Positions 1 through 8,274 of a DNA stretch of 64,000 nt are shown piece by piece. Position numbers and translations under genes: made by a program. This DNA is from Acidobacteriota bacterium (GTDB taxonomy: Bacteria > Acidobacteriota > Thermoanaerobaculia > Multivoradales > J023). Where the stretch lies: the NCBI GenBank assembly GCA_029263315.1, contig JAJCXR010000040.1, positions 248,001-312,000 of the forward strand, in the 5' to 3' direction. Positions within the stretch are counted from its first letter, which is position 1. The number at the start of each line of letters is the position of its first letter. Below the pieces are notes generated by a model. That model was not told the origin of the DNA and ran no database searches. It saw nothing but the letters and a program-made list of their open reading frames with translations.

Positions 1-102
1 GGCCAATTTCTTGACAGCTACATTCTTGACCGACGAGCAACCGCCGAGGACCAGGCCCGAGGCCAAGCAAAACAGAATGAGGATGGAGTGTGGGCGCCGC
101 AT
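1..102 (-). CDS. Lipoprotein, N-terminal part only (runs off the window)
   Basis: Reading the minus strand from an ATG at 102 gives 34 codons open to the window edge. The peptide starts MRRPHSILILFCLASG, a short basic n-region and hydrophobic core, and continues to a clear lipobox (LVLGGC, Cys at residue 22) followed by SSVKNVAVKKLA. It is therefore an exported, lipid-anchored protein. The GCSSVK..AV..LA start resembles TatT, the TPR component of some TRAP transporters, but only 12 residues of mature protein are visible and that is a guess. It lies 47 bp downstream of the toxin gene on the same strand. Confidence 0.6.
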   Translation of the reverse strand, partial: MRRPHSILILFCLASGLVLGGCSSVKNVAVKKLA

Positions 103-149
103 GGGGGGACTGTACCGGGCAGGTTGTGGAGGGTCAAGGCTAGGGCTGA

Positions 150-569
150 TCAGCGAAGGCTCAGCTCTTGTGCTGCGGATTGTAGGCGTTTGTCGAAACA
201 CGAGAACATCACGAGATCACCCGGGCTGCTGTCTCGCAAGATCGCAAAAGAAGCCAAGTGGAGACTGTCGAATCCTCGCAACGAGAATTCCTCCGCCAAA
301 TCACCAGCCAACCGCCACACTCGCTCACCGACCTCCAATCTGAAAAATCGGGGCCAATCCGCTTCAATGGCACGCTTGATCTTGTCAAGGGCGTTGGTAG
401 AAATCCTCCCTTCGCGATGTTGCCGGGCAAAGGCACTGCGGGCTTCAGGATAAGCGACGACTGAAGTGGCAACGAGTGACGCCGAGGCAAGCAAGCTCCG
501 GACCTGCCCTGAACCGACCTCGTCACAGAAGAGCTTGACGAGACTACTGGTATCGAGATAGGCGATCAT
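150..569 (-). CDS. vapC: PIN-domain ribonuclease toxin (VapC family)
   Basis: 139 residues, the normal size for a VapC toxin. Family members are Mg2+-dependent endoribonucleases that cut tRNA or rRNA when released from the antitoxin. The PIN acidic residues are present: Asp6 in AYLDTSSL, Glu42 in YPEARSAF, Asp101 in GFDSLHLA and Asp126 in FSCFDKRL. The ATG at 569 is the only sensible start. It follows the antitoxin gene on the same strand after a 55-bp gap, wider than the overlap usual in VapBC operons. Family call is secure; RNA target cannot be told from sequence. Confidence 0.88.
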   Translation of the reverse strand: MIAYLDTSSLVKLFCDEVGSGQVRSLLASASLVATSVVAYPEARSAFARQHREGRISTNALDKIKRAIEADWPRFFRLEVGERVWRLAGDLAEEFSLRGFDSLHLASFAILRDSSPGDLVMFSCFDKRLQSAAQELSLR

Positions 570-624
570 GGCCTATGGCGTTGCCGCTTCCCTCAGTCCA
601 GACCAGTCACCAGAGTCCCTCATC

Positions 625-918
625 TCAGCCACGATCTTCGAGCACCACCTGAGACGTCGATTTCCCCTGAATCTGTACTGGATCTTCACATCCACTGGGC
701 TTACCGCCAGCCCAGCGGGCCTCTCCACAGGAGACCTGCCTTTGGAGACTCAGCGGCAAGCTCGAAACCTCTGAGGCCCCAGCCGAGTCATGGGCTCGAA
801 GCTGCCAGGCGATAGAGGGCCGGACTTCGTCGACAATGACGATCTGTTCCCCGGCTGCGGCACGCTTCAGGAAGAGATCCAAGTCGTCTTTGAGTTGTAG
901 CAGACTTATTCGCGTCAT
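625..918 (-). CDS. vapB: Antitoxin of the Phd/YefM or VapB type
   Basis: 97 residues. The N-terminal half (MTRISLLQLKDDLDLFLKRA then GEQIVIVDEVRPSIAWQL) matches the DNA-binding fold of Phd/YefM-like antitoxins. The C-terminal half (ARWAGGKPSG..., ending SQVVLEDRG) is the toxin-binding tail usual for VapB partners of PIN toxins. The cognate toxin follows downstream on the same strand. Such antitoxins normally repress their own operon; the AT-rich stretch 919-940 in front of the start holds a weak ATGA...TCAT inverted motif that could be part of an operator. The CoA-transferase gene ends only 31 bp upstream, so read-through is possible. Confidence 0.8.
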   Translation of the reverse strand: MTRISLLQLKDDLDLFLKRAAAGEQIVIVDEVRPSIAWQLRAHDSAGASEVSSLPLSLQRQVSCGEARWAGGKPSGCEDPVQIQGKSTSQVVLEDRG

Positions 919-949
919 TTTATGAATTGTATCATTTTGCTCACTCGCC

Positions 950-2215
950 TCACTCTGTCTCTCTCCTCGAGCGCCGGCTCATCCAACCCACCAAGCGGCG
1001 ACGCAACCAGGCCCGCAGACTGCGCTGCTTCCCCACACCCCGCCGCCGCAGCTTGCGCCGGGTAAGCGCGCTGTCGAGATCGAGCTGTTGCAGGAGATCG
1101 TCGGTATGGGCGCCGAGAGCGGCCAAGGGCTCCTGCCCCCAGGGACGCTGACCATCGAAGAGGGCTGGAAAACCGAGCCTTCGCTGACCGTCTTTGCCGC
1201 TGCGAATCCAGCCACGGGCTTGCATTTGGGGATGCTGCGTCGCTTCGGCCGGCGACAGCACCCCTTCGATGGGCAGATCGTGCCGCCGGAAGAGCTCCAT
1301 CCAAGCGTCGCGGTGGCGGCTGGCGATCAGCTCGGCCACTTGCTCCCGTACCCTAGGTTGCCGGGAGAACTGCGACAACAACCACTCCCGCCGTTCGACG
1401 ACTTGGCAGAATCGTTTCCAGAAATGCGGTTCCAAGGCGGCCAAGGCCAGCAACCCCCCATCGGCGGTGCGATAGAGGCCATAGCAAGGCAAGGCGCCGG
1501 TGAGCATCAAGGGCTCCTCCACCGCCTTGGGCCCCTCCGCTTCCGCCGCCCAGGCTGTGATGGCGGCATGACCCGCAGCATCGTAGAGGGATTGGTCGAT
1601 GATGCACCCCTCGCCGTCCCGGTGCCGACGGTGCAGGCTCGCCACCACCGACAACGCGGCGCTCCAGGCACCGACGACATCGGCCGTCTGCGTCGCCGGC
1701 ATGCCTTGACCCGCCGCCAGGGTTCCGGCGACCGCTTGATAGGTCAAGTCGTGGCCGGCCCGCGATGCATAGGGGCCATCCTGCCCCCAGCCGGTCACCG
1801 AGCAAACCACCAGGCGGGGAAAGCGACGCCTAAGGGTGACGCCGTCAAACCCCCAACGGGCCAACGTACCGGGACGGAAGCTATCCACCAGCACGTCCGC
1901 ATCGACCAACAGACGCCCGAGAATCTCCTGCGCCAGGGGGCGCTTCAGGTCGAGGGCTACGCTGCGGTGCCCGCCGAGCAGCAGGCTCGCCAGACTGCTC
2001 TGCTCATCCACCAATGGGGGCGCCTGGCGAACCGGGTCCCCCTCCCTGGGTTCCTCCACCTTGATCACTTGGGCCCCGAGGTCCGCCAGCAGGCGGGTCA
2101 CCAGGGGACCCGGCAGATAGCGGCTGAGGTCGACGACGACTACACCTTCGAGGGGTTGATGCGCCATCGACACCGGCGATCCCGTCGGCGTCGGTTCGGC
2201 CCCCGTCCCAGACAT
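950..2215 (-). CDS. CaiB/BaiF family CoA-transferase (class III; alpha-methylacyl-CoA racemase-like)
   Basis: 421 residues from the ATG at 2215; an in-frame GTG at 2239 and an ATG at 2167 are alternatives, and the family homology begins just after 2167 (PLEGVVVVDLSRYLPGP). The family transfers CoA between carboxylic acids or epimerises 2-methylacyl-CoA thioesters. Family features seen: VIKVEEPREGDPVR, the SVTGWGQDGPY strand, GHDLTYQAVAGTL around the catalytic Asp, and a C-terminal HPQMQARGW. It follows the thiolase gene by about 50 bp on the same strand, so a shared role in fatty or branched acyl-CoA breakdown is likely. Substrate cannot be told from sequence. Confidence 0.85.
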   Translation of the reverse strand: MSGTGAEPTPTGSPVSMAHQPLEGVVVVDLSRYLPGPLVTRLLADLGAQVIKVEEPREGDPVRQAPPLVDEQSSLASLLLGGHRSVALDLKRPLAQEILGRLLVDADVLVDSFRPGTLARWGFDGVTLRRRFPRLVVCSVTGWGQDGPYASRAGHDLTYQAVAGTLAAGQGMPATQTADVVGAWSAALSVVASLHRRHRDGEGCIIDQSLYDAAGHAAITAWAAEAEGPKAVEEPLMLTGALPCYGLYRTADGGLLALAALEPHFWKRFCQVVERREWLLSQFSRQPRVREQVAELIASRHRDAWMELFRRHDLPIEGVLSPAEATQHPQMQARGWIRSGKDGQRRLGFPALFDGQRPWGQEPLAALGAHTDDLLQQLDLDSALTRRKLRRRGVGKQRSLRAWLRRRLVGWMSRRSRRETE

Positions 2216-2265
2216 ATGGGCCCTAGCCTCGGGGCCCACCGTCGCACTGCCTGAAGTTGCTTGAC

Positions 2266-3690
2266 TCAGCGCTCCACCACCATGGCAAAACCCGTACCGC
2301 CGGCCGCACAGACCGTGATCAAGCCGAAGGTCTCGTCTCGACGTTTGAGCTCATTGAGCACCTGGATGGTGACCCGGGCACCGGTGGCACCGAAGGGGTG
2401 GCCGATGGAAACGGAGCCGCCATTGACGTTGAAACGGTCGAAGTCGACCTCACCCAAGGGGGTGCTGCGTCCGAGCTCGTTTTTGGCGAATTTCTTCGAG
2501 GCGAAGGCCTTGAGGTTGGAGAGAATCTGCGCCGCGAAGGCCTCGTGCATTTCCACCAGGTGCATGTCCGACAGCTTCAGCCCAGCTCGATCGAGGGCCT
2601 GGGGCGCCGCATAGGCGGGCCCTTGCAAGAGCTGCGTCGCCGGATCGAGGGAAGCGTAGGCATAGGACCGGATGTAACCCAAGGGGGTCAGCCCCAGCTC
2701 CTTGGCTTTCTGCTCGCTCATCATCAGCACGGCGCCGCCGCCGTCGGTCAACGGGCTCGAATTACCGGCGGTGAGAGTACCGTAGCTGCGGTCGAAGACC
2801 GGCTTCAGCTTGGCCAGGGCCTCGAGGGACGAATCCCCCCGCACGCCGGTATCTTCCAGCACCACCTTGTCGTAGCGGGGCAGGCAGTAGGTGGGGACGA
2901 TCTGGTCGCTGAAGCGGCCCTCCTCGGCGGCGGCGGCGGCCCGCTGATGGGACAGCAGGGCGATTTCGTCCTGGGCGCGACGGGAAACCTCATTCTCGCG
3001 GGCCATCTTTTCGCAAGCCTGACCCATCGTCATGCCGGTGGTGTATTCGGCGATGGCCGGCGGCACCGGCATCAGATCTTTGGGACGCAACTTGCTCAAG
3101 ACCGCCGCCTTCTGCGGCATGCTCTTGGCTTTGCTGGCCTCGATGAAGCGCTGGGTGGCGTTGCGCGAGAAGGTGATCGGCACCGTCGACAGGGACTCGG
3201 CGCCACCGGCCAGCACCACCTCCGCTTGCCCCGTCAAAATCGCTTCGGCGGCGGAGGTGATGGCCCGGTTGGACGACGCACAGGCCAGGCTGACGGCGAA
3301 TCCGGTCACCCGACTGGGCAACTGCAAGCGCAGCACCACCTCTCGCCCCAGGTTGGGGGCATAGAGGGCCGGCACCACGGCGCCGAAGATCGACAGGTCG
3401 ATCTCTTGCGGATCGATGCCGGTGCGGGCCAACACTTCGGCGGCCGGCACACTGGCCAGGTCCACCACATCCATGTCGGCAAACTCAGCACCGGCCCGCA
3501 CAAAGGGTGTGCGACAACCGTCGACGATGGCGATACGGCCCCGGGAGCTCTTGAGAGCTTGTTTGCGGTGCTTTGGAATCCCCGGGGCTTGGCCCTTTTC
3601 ACGGCTCCAAACGGAGTCGGCCTGCTGGGAAATCTCCTTCGTCGCCACCTCGAGATTTTCGGCGGGATTCTGTGGGGTTTCGATCGACAT
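2266..3690 (-). CDS. fadI: Acetyl-CoA C-acyltransferase (FadI-like 3-ketoacyl-CoA thiolase)
   Basis: 474 residues; cytosolic thiolase for the last step of fatty acid beta-oxidation. The acylated Cys is Cys137 in SLACASSNRAI, the catalytic His regions are EMHEAFAAQ and SIGHPFGATGAR, and the second Cys is in VCAAGGTGFAMV. Length, the early SRGRIAIVDGCRTPF block and the insert after SRNATQRF fit the FadI type better than FadA. About 48 residues precede the conserved start, longer than typical FadI, but the ATG at 3690 has an excellent ribosome site (AAGGAG, 5-nt spacing) and is kept. No fadJ partner lies in the window; a CoA-transferase follows. Confidence 0.92.
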   Translation of the reverse strand: MSIETPQNPAENLEVATKEISQQADSVWSREKGQAPGIPKHRKQALKSSRGRIAIVDGCRTPFVRAGAEFADMDVVDLASVPAAEVLARTGIDPQEIDLSIFGAVVPALYAPNLGREVVLRLQLPSRVTGFAVSLACASSNRAITSAAEAILTGQAEVVLAGGAESLSTVPITFSRNATQRFIEASKAKSMPQKAAVLSKLRPKDLMPVPPAIAEYTTGMTMGQACEKMARENEVSRRAQDEIALLSHQRAAAAAEEGRFSDQIVPTYCLPRYDKVVLEDTGVRGDSSLEALAKLKPVFDRSYGTLTAGNSSPLTDGGGAVLMMSEQKAKELGLTPLGYIRSYAYASLDPATQLLQGPAYAAPQALDRAGLKLSDMHLVEMHEAFAAQILSNLKAFASKKFAKNELGRSTPLGEVDFDRFNVNGGSVSIGHPFGATGARVTIQVLNELKRRDETFGLITVCAAGGTGFAMVVER

Positions 3691-3918
3691 GAATTCTCCT
3701 TGCTATTTGGAAATCCCGTCGCGCCGCGCTGCGTCGTGGAGAGCAATATCCCACCCCGGGCGAGCGGACGGTTTCTTTCGAAGGACCGATTGTACCTGTT
3801 TTGCCGCGTCGCGTCATGACTCCATCGTCATCCCGGGCCGGAGGCGCCCCCCAAGGCGGTGCATGGCGTCGGCTCGTTCTGGGCCCAGGCGCTATAGTAG
3901 TGGCAAAAGGAGAATGCC

Positions 3919-5484
3919 ATGGGAGGGTCCCCTCGATTTGTTACCGTCCGTCATCTGCTGATCGCCGCTACCCTGCTGGCGGTCCTCAACGGCTGTCTCG
4001 GCAAGACCGCCAATGAGGTGCCGAAGACACAGCCGGAGGGGGCCACCCCGACAACCTCGGTTTCGTCGACCGATGACAACTTCGAAATCGACCCTACGGC
4101 ACAGGTGCGTCTGCGCATCATGGCGGCCAACACCACCAGCGGTAGCCAACAGTCCTACCCGAATCCGGGCCCGGGGGTGAGGATCTTCCAGGGATTGAGC
4201 CCCGATGTGGTGCTCATTCAGGAATTCCAGGTCGAAGGCTCCCTCGACGCCTGGGTAGACGATGTTTTTGGCACCGACTTCGACCACTGCATCGAAGAAG
4301 TCGACGGTCTGCCCAACGGTATCGTCAGCCGCTTCCCCATTCTTCAATGCGGCGAGTGGGACGACCCCTTCATGCTCAACCGCGACTTTTCCTTCGCCCG
4401 CATCGACCTCCCCGGCGACCTCGACCTATGGGCGGTGAGCGTCCATTTGAAGGCTTCCAGTGGCAGCAGCAACCGGCAGCGGCGCAAGAACGAGGGCCTG
4501 GAGCTGGTCGAGCGCATCGAGGCAGAGGTTCCTCTAGAGGATTTCCTGGTCATCGGCGGTGACTTCAATACGCAGAACCGTGACGAAGAAGTGCTCGACG
4601 TGCTGCGTCGAGTGGTGGTCGTCGAAGCGCCCTTCCCCGGCGACGACAGCAGCGACGGCGATACCAACTCGAGCCGCAGGAAACCCTATGACTGGGTTTT
4701 GGTGGACGACGACTTGGAGCCCTTCGAGGTGGCCGTCATCACCGGGGATCGCCAATTCGACGACGGCTTGGTTTTTGACAGTCGTAGTTACAGCCAAGAC
4801 GAGCTGGACGCAGCATTTTCACCGGTGCGCCAAGGGGACAGCGGCGCGCCCCAAATGCAGCACATGGCCGTGGTGCGGGACTTTCTCATCGCCGGCCCGA
4901 TGCCCGATCCCGGCGATGATGATGACGGAGACGATGATGACGATAACGGCGGCGACGATGACGACGACCCCGTCATAGCCGCCGCCAGCCGGCTCGATCT
5001 CAGCGCCATGGTCATCGTCCAAAGCGGCAAGACCTTGCGCCTCGAAATCCCCCAGGGCACCCAGCTGGCAGCGGGGGCAAACTTGGTCATCGGACGGGCC
5101 GCCAACCGTCAAGCTTTCGAAAACTGTTGGGGTCCCCTACCCGCAACCACTGTCTACCTATCCGGAGCTGAGGCCGGGGACGATGACAGCGGCTTCCCCC
5201 AGCTCAACGGTGGCGAGCGCTTCCATCTCGAAGATGCCGCCGGTCAAGTCGTCGATCCCCTGGATGGTCAAGAGCTGCCCGCCACCCGCTTGAGCCGCCA
5301 TCAATCCTGGCGACGGCTGAGCAGTGATAGCGAAGCCTCCGAGCTCGGGGATTCGACGCCCCAAGCCACCGATCCCGGCACCTATGCCGGTCAACGCCAT
5401 GGCAATGGCCGGCTCATTCTGAGCGAGATCTCCGATGCCGATGATTTCCGCTGCGAGTTTGTCGAGCTGTTCTATGACGGATAG
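3919..5484 (+). CDS. Secreted endonuclease/exonuclease/phosphatase-fold lipoprotein with acidic linker and C-terminal lamin-tail-like domain
   Basis: 521 residues; start supported by AAAGGAG 6 nt before the ATG. The N-terminus is a lipoprotein signal with lipobox LNGC. An EEP (DNase I-like) domain covers about residues 55-335: IMAANTT start, LIQEF (metal Glu), VSVHLKAS, IGGDFNTQN, PYDWVLVD and the final MQHMAVV His. The catalytic set looks complete, so an extracytoplasmic nuclease or phosphodiesterase is likely. A run of about 20 Asp/Gly residues follows at 4913-4970, then a beta-rich domain whose end (LILSEISDADDFRCEFVELF) looks like the start of a lamin-tail domain. Divergent from fadI across 228 bp. 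Substrate unknown. Confidence 0.8.
   Translation: MGGSPRFVTVRHLLIAATLLAVLNGCLGKTANEVPKTQPEGATPTTSVSSTDDNFEIDPTAQVRLRIMAANTTSGSQQSYPNPGPGVRIFQGLSPDVVLIQEFQVEGSLDAWVDDVFGTDFDHCIEEVDGLPNGIVSRFPILQCGEWDDPFMLNRDFSFARIDLPGDLDLWAVSVHLKASSGSSNRQRRKNEGLELVERIEAEVPLEDFLVIGGDFNTQNRDEEVLDVLRRVVVVEAPFPGDDSSDGDTNSSRRKPYDWVLVDDDLEPFEVAVITGDRQFDDGLVFDSRSYSQDELDAAFSPVRQGDSGAPQMQHMAVVRDFLIAGPMPDPGDDDDGDDDDDNGGDDDDDPVIAAASRLDLSAMVIVQSGKTLRLEIPQGTQLAAGANLVIGRAANRQAFENCWGPLPATTVYLSGAEAGDDDSGFPQLNGGERFHLEDAAGQVVDPLDGQELPATRLSRHQSWRRLSSDSEASELGDSTPQATDPGTYAGQRHGNGRLILSEISDADDFRCEFVELFYDG
4913..4970 (+). repeat. Low-complexity GAT/GAC-rich tract encoding an Asp-rich linker
   Basis: A run of GAT, GAC and GGC codons inside the EEP lipoprotein gene gives a stretch of almost pure Asp with a few Gly and one Asn. 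It separates the nuclease domain from the C-terminal beta domain. Such acidic linkers are flexible and can bind Ca2+. The repeat is prone to slippage, so its length may vary between strains. Confidence 0.75.
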
Positions 5485-5514
5485 GTTTCAGAAAGACAGC
5501 GACGCCACCCTGGG

Positions 5515-6282
5515 CTAACTATCCGTCGAGGCGATGGGCACCACCTGGCACACCGCCTCGGCCAAGATATCCCCCAAAATCGCCAAGGTCTCCTCGCCTT
5601 CCTGGACGGTCGCCGCCGCCGGGTCGCCGAAGTAAGCCATGGCTCCGCCCGCCTCTTCGAACGACTTCAATCCATCTCGAATCGCCGTCGACAACGAGCG
5701 CGGATTGGCCTCCAGCTCCCGGCGCACCCGATCCTTCACCAAATCCCCCCGCCGGGCCAGGACGATAGAACCCTCATATTGCCCGGCATGGCAGGCACCA
5801 CTCTTGAGCTCATCCGTCAAACGCAGCGCCCAAGGCTTCCGCGTCACATCTGGAAAGATCACCTGCAACTCGGTGCTCCCTCGGATTTCCTTACAGGCGG
5901 CGTACAGCGACGCCAAATGCCCCGGATCGAAGTGGGAATTGGCAATCGCAAAATAGCGCCACCCCTGGCCGTACAACGACACCGCGATATCCACCAACAA
6001 CGCCGTCGCCGTCGCCGGACGCAACGTCACCGTCCCCGGGAACGACGCCCCAAACTCCGCCACCGTGTAATCGACCGGCGGCAACAGCACCGGCGACAGA
6101 CCCTTCGCCGCCAAGCGCCGAGCCCCCTCCTCCGCCATCCCCGCCGAAATGATGCCGTCCGTGCTCAGCGGCAAATGCGGGCCATGGGCCTCCACCGCCC
6201 CGGTCGGCAAAATGGCCACTGCAGTGCGAAGATCGAGGTCCCGAACCTCCGTCCAAGTCATGTTTGCGAGTTTGCGTATCAT
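5515..6282 (-). CDS. Creatininase family protein
   Basis: 255 residues, normal for the family of binuclear-metal amidohydrolases (creatininase, MftE peptidase, ArfB-like enzymes). The first metal-binding block is well kept: LPTGAVEAHGPHLPLSTD with the usual Glu, His and Asp. The other signatures are altered: NSHFDPGH stands where NGHGGN is expected, and HAGQYEGS where HAGExETS is expected, so one metal-ligand Glu appears to be Gln. Activity may be changed. It converges with the EEP lipoprotein gene (30-bp gap) and stands alone otherwise. Family secure, reaction unknown. Confidence 0.82.
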   Translation of the reverse strand: MIRKLANMTWTEVRDLDLRTAVAILPTGAVEAHGPHLPLSTDGIISAGMAEEGARRLAAKGLSPVLLPPVDYTVAEFGASFPGTVTLRPATATALLVDIAVSLYGQGWRYFAIANSHFDPGHLASLYAACKEIRGSTELQVIFPDVTRKPWALRLTDELKSGACHAGQYEGSIVLARRGDLVKDRVRRELEANPRSLSTAIRDGLKSFEEAGGAMAYFGDPAAATVQEGEETLAILGDILAEAVCQVVPIASTDS

Positions 6283-6459
6283 CGGTTGATCCTACCGGCG
6301 TCGTGAGGCGGATGCCAAACGGTCTGGTGCCGAAGCTCATGTTGACGCAATCGATTTGGCCCGCCTAGACTTGCCCCGTCCAAACCTGGGGCCGTGGTAG
6401 GCCAGTAGGAACAGAGTCGACCCATCAAAGCGCTGTGTCTGGAGCCTCGCCAACCTTAC

Positions 6460-6948
6460 ATGGTAACAACTTGTCAGACAGATCTCGCTGAGACGTTCCT
6501 CGATGCCGTTGGGCAACTATCCGCATTCTTGACAGAGCGTGGCGCACCTACTGCCGTAGAGTGGGTCTTCAGGGAAGATCTCTTCTTTCGCTCAACAAAA
6601 CGCATCACCGTCAGGATGCCACCCCCTGCAGAAAATCTTGGCCTTTCCGAGAAGCTGTATTCCCTAAGTGCCAAGAAGGGCTTGGTTGCGATCGATGTGC
6701 TGGGGATCATGGAAAATTCGGTCATCGCGACGGTCTGGGCTCCGCTCGAAATTTCAGAAGAGATCCAGGGATGGAGCCAAGGTCTTAGACTGTCCATCTG
6801 CGCACCTCTCAACCAAGCTAAACCTGTCCGAAGCAGGATGATCTGGTGGTGGATCACCCGATCTCCGGGATATCGTCGTTTCCAGGCAAAAGCGTGGATG
6901 ATTCAACCTCGTCGGCGTGTCGTCGCTGAGCTCAGACAGAGCTTTTAA
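6460..6948 (+). CDS. Hypothetical protein
   Basis: 162-codon ORF from an ATG at 6460. I do not recognise a family. The protein is mixed alpha/beta in character with no signal peptide or membrane segment; the C-terminal quarter is rich in Arg and Trp (MIWWWITRSPGYRRF). Base composition is less GC-rich than the flanking genes, matching the neighbouring MarC and GNAT genes. No clear Shine-Dalgarno precedes the start. It could be a genuine accessory gene or an old remnant. Confidence 0.45.
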   Translation: MVTTCQTDLAETFLDAVGQLSAFLTERGAPTAVEWVFREDLFFRSTKRITVRMPPPAENLGLSEKLYSLSAKKGLVAIDVLGIMENSVIATVWAPLEISEEIQGWSQGLRLSICAPLNQAKPVRSRMIWWWITRSPGYRRFQAKAWMIQPRRRVVAELRQSF

Positions 6949-7483
6949 CATATCCTTTCTTCAAGTGTCTGGTTCTGCCACGATGGCGATGCTGGGAAAG
7001 CGTAAGGAAGAGATCCTGTCGGAACCCTATTTCCAATTCGTCTTCACGGCCCCAGATCCTTGAAGCCCCTGTTTCCGCGGGCTCCTCGGTTGACTCGACG
7101 TTCCGCGCAGCCAATCTTGGATGGTCTACGGCAAAGCACCTACCTGAGGCGTCGAGCGAGTGATATACTCGCCAGGCAAACTTATCTACCTGAGGCTCAC
7201 TGCGCCAAGATCAGCGAGTTTTGAAGACCTGAGAGGTCTCCGATGACGATCATATTGCCAGCCCTCTCGCACCTTCGAGTCGGCCTGACCGATGGCGGTC
7301 AGACAAGCAATCTACAAATAGCAAACGCTGTGCAGGCTCGGCCGCAGTACGTCCAACCTAGGTTCAATCTAGTTCTTTCTGTCGTCCATGGAAGGTCTGA
7401 GGTGGGTCGAGAGTTGTGGCTAGACGTCGAATGGAATCCTCTGCGTTATACCGCGACCAAATAGCTCAAAAATTGGGAGAAAT
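6949..7483. other. Intergenic stretch without a convincing gene
   Basis: About 535 bp between the hypothetical ORF and marC. It holds a short perfect inverted repeat (AGACCT-GAG-AGGTCT near 7225-7240) and a 73-codon ORF at 7243-7464 with a plausible GAGAGG ribosome site but no recognisable domain. No terminator or RNA gene could be identified. Confidence 0.4.
7243..7464 (+). CDS. Possible small hypothetical ORF
   Basis: 73 codons starting ATG, preceded by GAGAGG at a suitable distance, ending 19 bp before marC. The peptide begins MTIILPALSHLRVGL and shows no motif. The ribosome site lies inside an inverted repeat. It is listed only because the stretch is otherwise empty; a spurious ORF is more likely than a gene. 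Confidence 0.18.
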   Translation: MTIILPALSHLRVGLTDGGQTSNLQIANAVQARPQYVQPRFNLVLSVVHGRSEVGRELWLDVEWNPLRYTATK

Positions 7484-8122
7484 ATGGATGCAACGCTGAC
7501 ACACGCAGTTACTGTATTTATGGCGTTTTTTGCCATAATGAATCCCCTTGCTGGCGCCCCGGTTTTCCTTAGCCTCACGAGTGGCGATGACGAACAGACA
7601 ACTAGGAGCGTAGCACTGAGGTCGCTGCTGGTCGCGTTCGCTATCGTTGCGATATTCTCTGTAGCTGGGAAAGTGATCTTTGACGTCTTTGGGCTCACTC
7701 TACCCGCATTTCGGATTACCGGCGGAATTATTGTTTTCTTTATCGGCCTTCATATGCTGCAAGGCAATCAATCGAGTATTGAACACCCAAGTGAAGAAGA
7801 CAAGCAGAGCTCGCTAGACGCAGCGCTCAGCGTTGCAATTTCTCCCTTGGGAACGCCATTACTCGCCGGTCCGGGTACTATCGCAACCGCAATGACCTTT
7901 TCAGCAGGGGGCGGCATTGCCGACATGCTGGTGACCATCTCTGTGTTCGCTATTCTGTGTTTAATCACGTATTTTTTCTTTATCTTCGGCGGGAAGCTCG
8001 TTGGCTACCTCGGATCTAGCGCATTGGGGGTAGTAACGCGTATGATGGGGTTAATCCTCGCTGCAATTGGAACGCAGATGGTAATAGACGGACTGCGTGG
8101 AACCTTCAATCTCGCAGGGTGA
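7484..8122 (+). CDS. marC: MarC family integral membrane protein
   Basis: 212 residues, the standard MarC length, with six hydrophobic segments. Family blocks are clear: MAFFAIMNPLAGAPVFLSL near the N-terminus, the SPLGTPLLAGPGTIATAM half-repeat, and the final GLILAAIGTQMVIDGL. Start supported by a GGGAGA ribosome site just before the ATG. MarC proteins sit in the inner membrane; the early link to multiple antibiotic resistance was not upheld and their transport role is unclear. The gene is noticeably less GC-rich than its distant neighbours, consistent with acquisition. Confidence 0.92.
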   Translation: MDATLTHAVTVFMAFFAIMNPLAGAPVFLSLTSGDDEQTTRSVALRSLLVAFAIVAIFSVAGKVIFDVFGLTLPAFRITGGIIVFFIGLHMLQGNQSSIEHPSEEDKQSSLDAALSVAISPLGTPLLAGPGTIATAMTFSAGGGIADMLVTISVFAILCLITYFFFIFGGKLVGYLGSSALGVVTRMMGLILAAIGTQMVIDGLRGTFNLAG

Positions 8123-8274
8123 CACCTCATGGCTCCGCGGAGCTCCAACTAGACTTTTTGTAGTGTTTTGGCAATCCACTTTGACGCTTCGGACAGGCCA
8201 CGGCGGCTGGCCATACGGTGAACGCAAAACTGTTATGCGGAAGTGTAGTAGCTTGAGCTCGACCCTCCATCATC

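Noticed and set aside
8190..8250. Integron attC-like motif (AACTGTTATGCGG) before the GNAT gene
   Set aside because: No complementary partner site or paired inner boxes within cassette distance, and no integrase.
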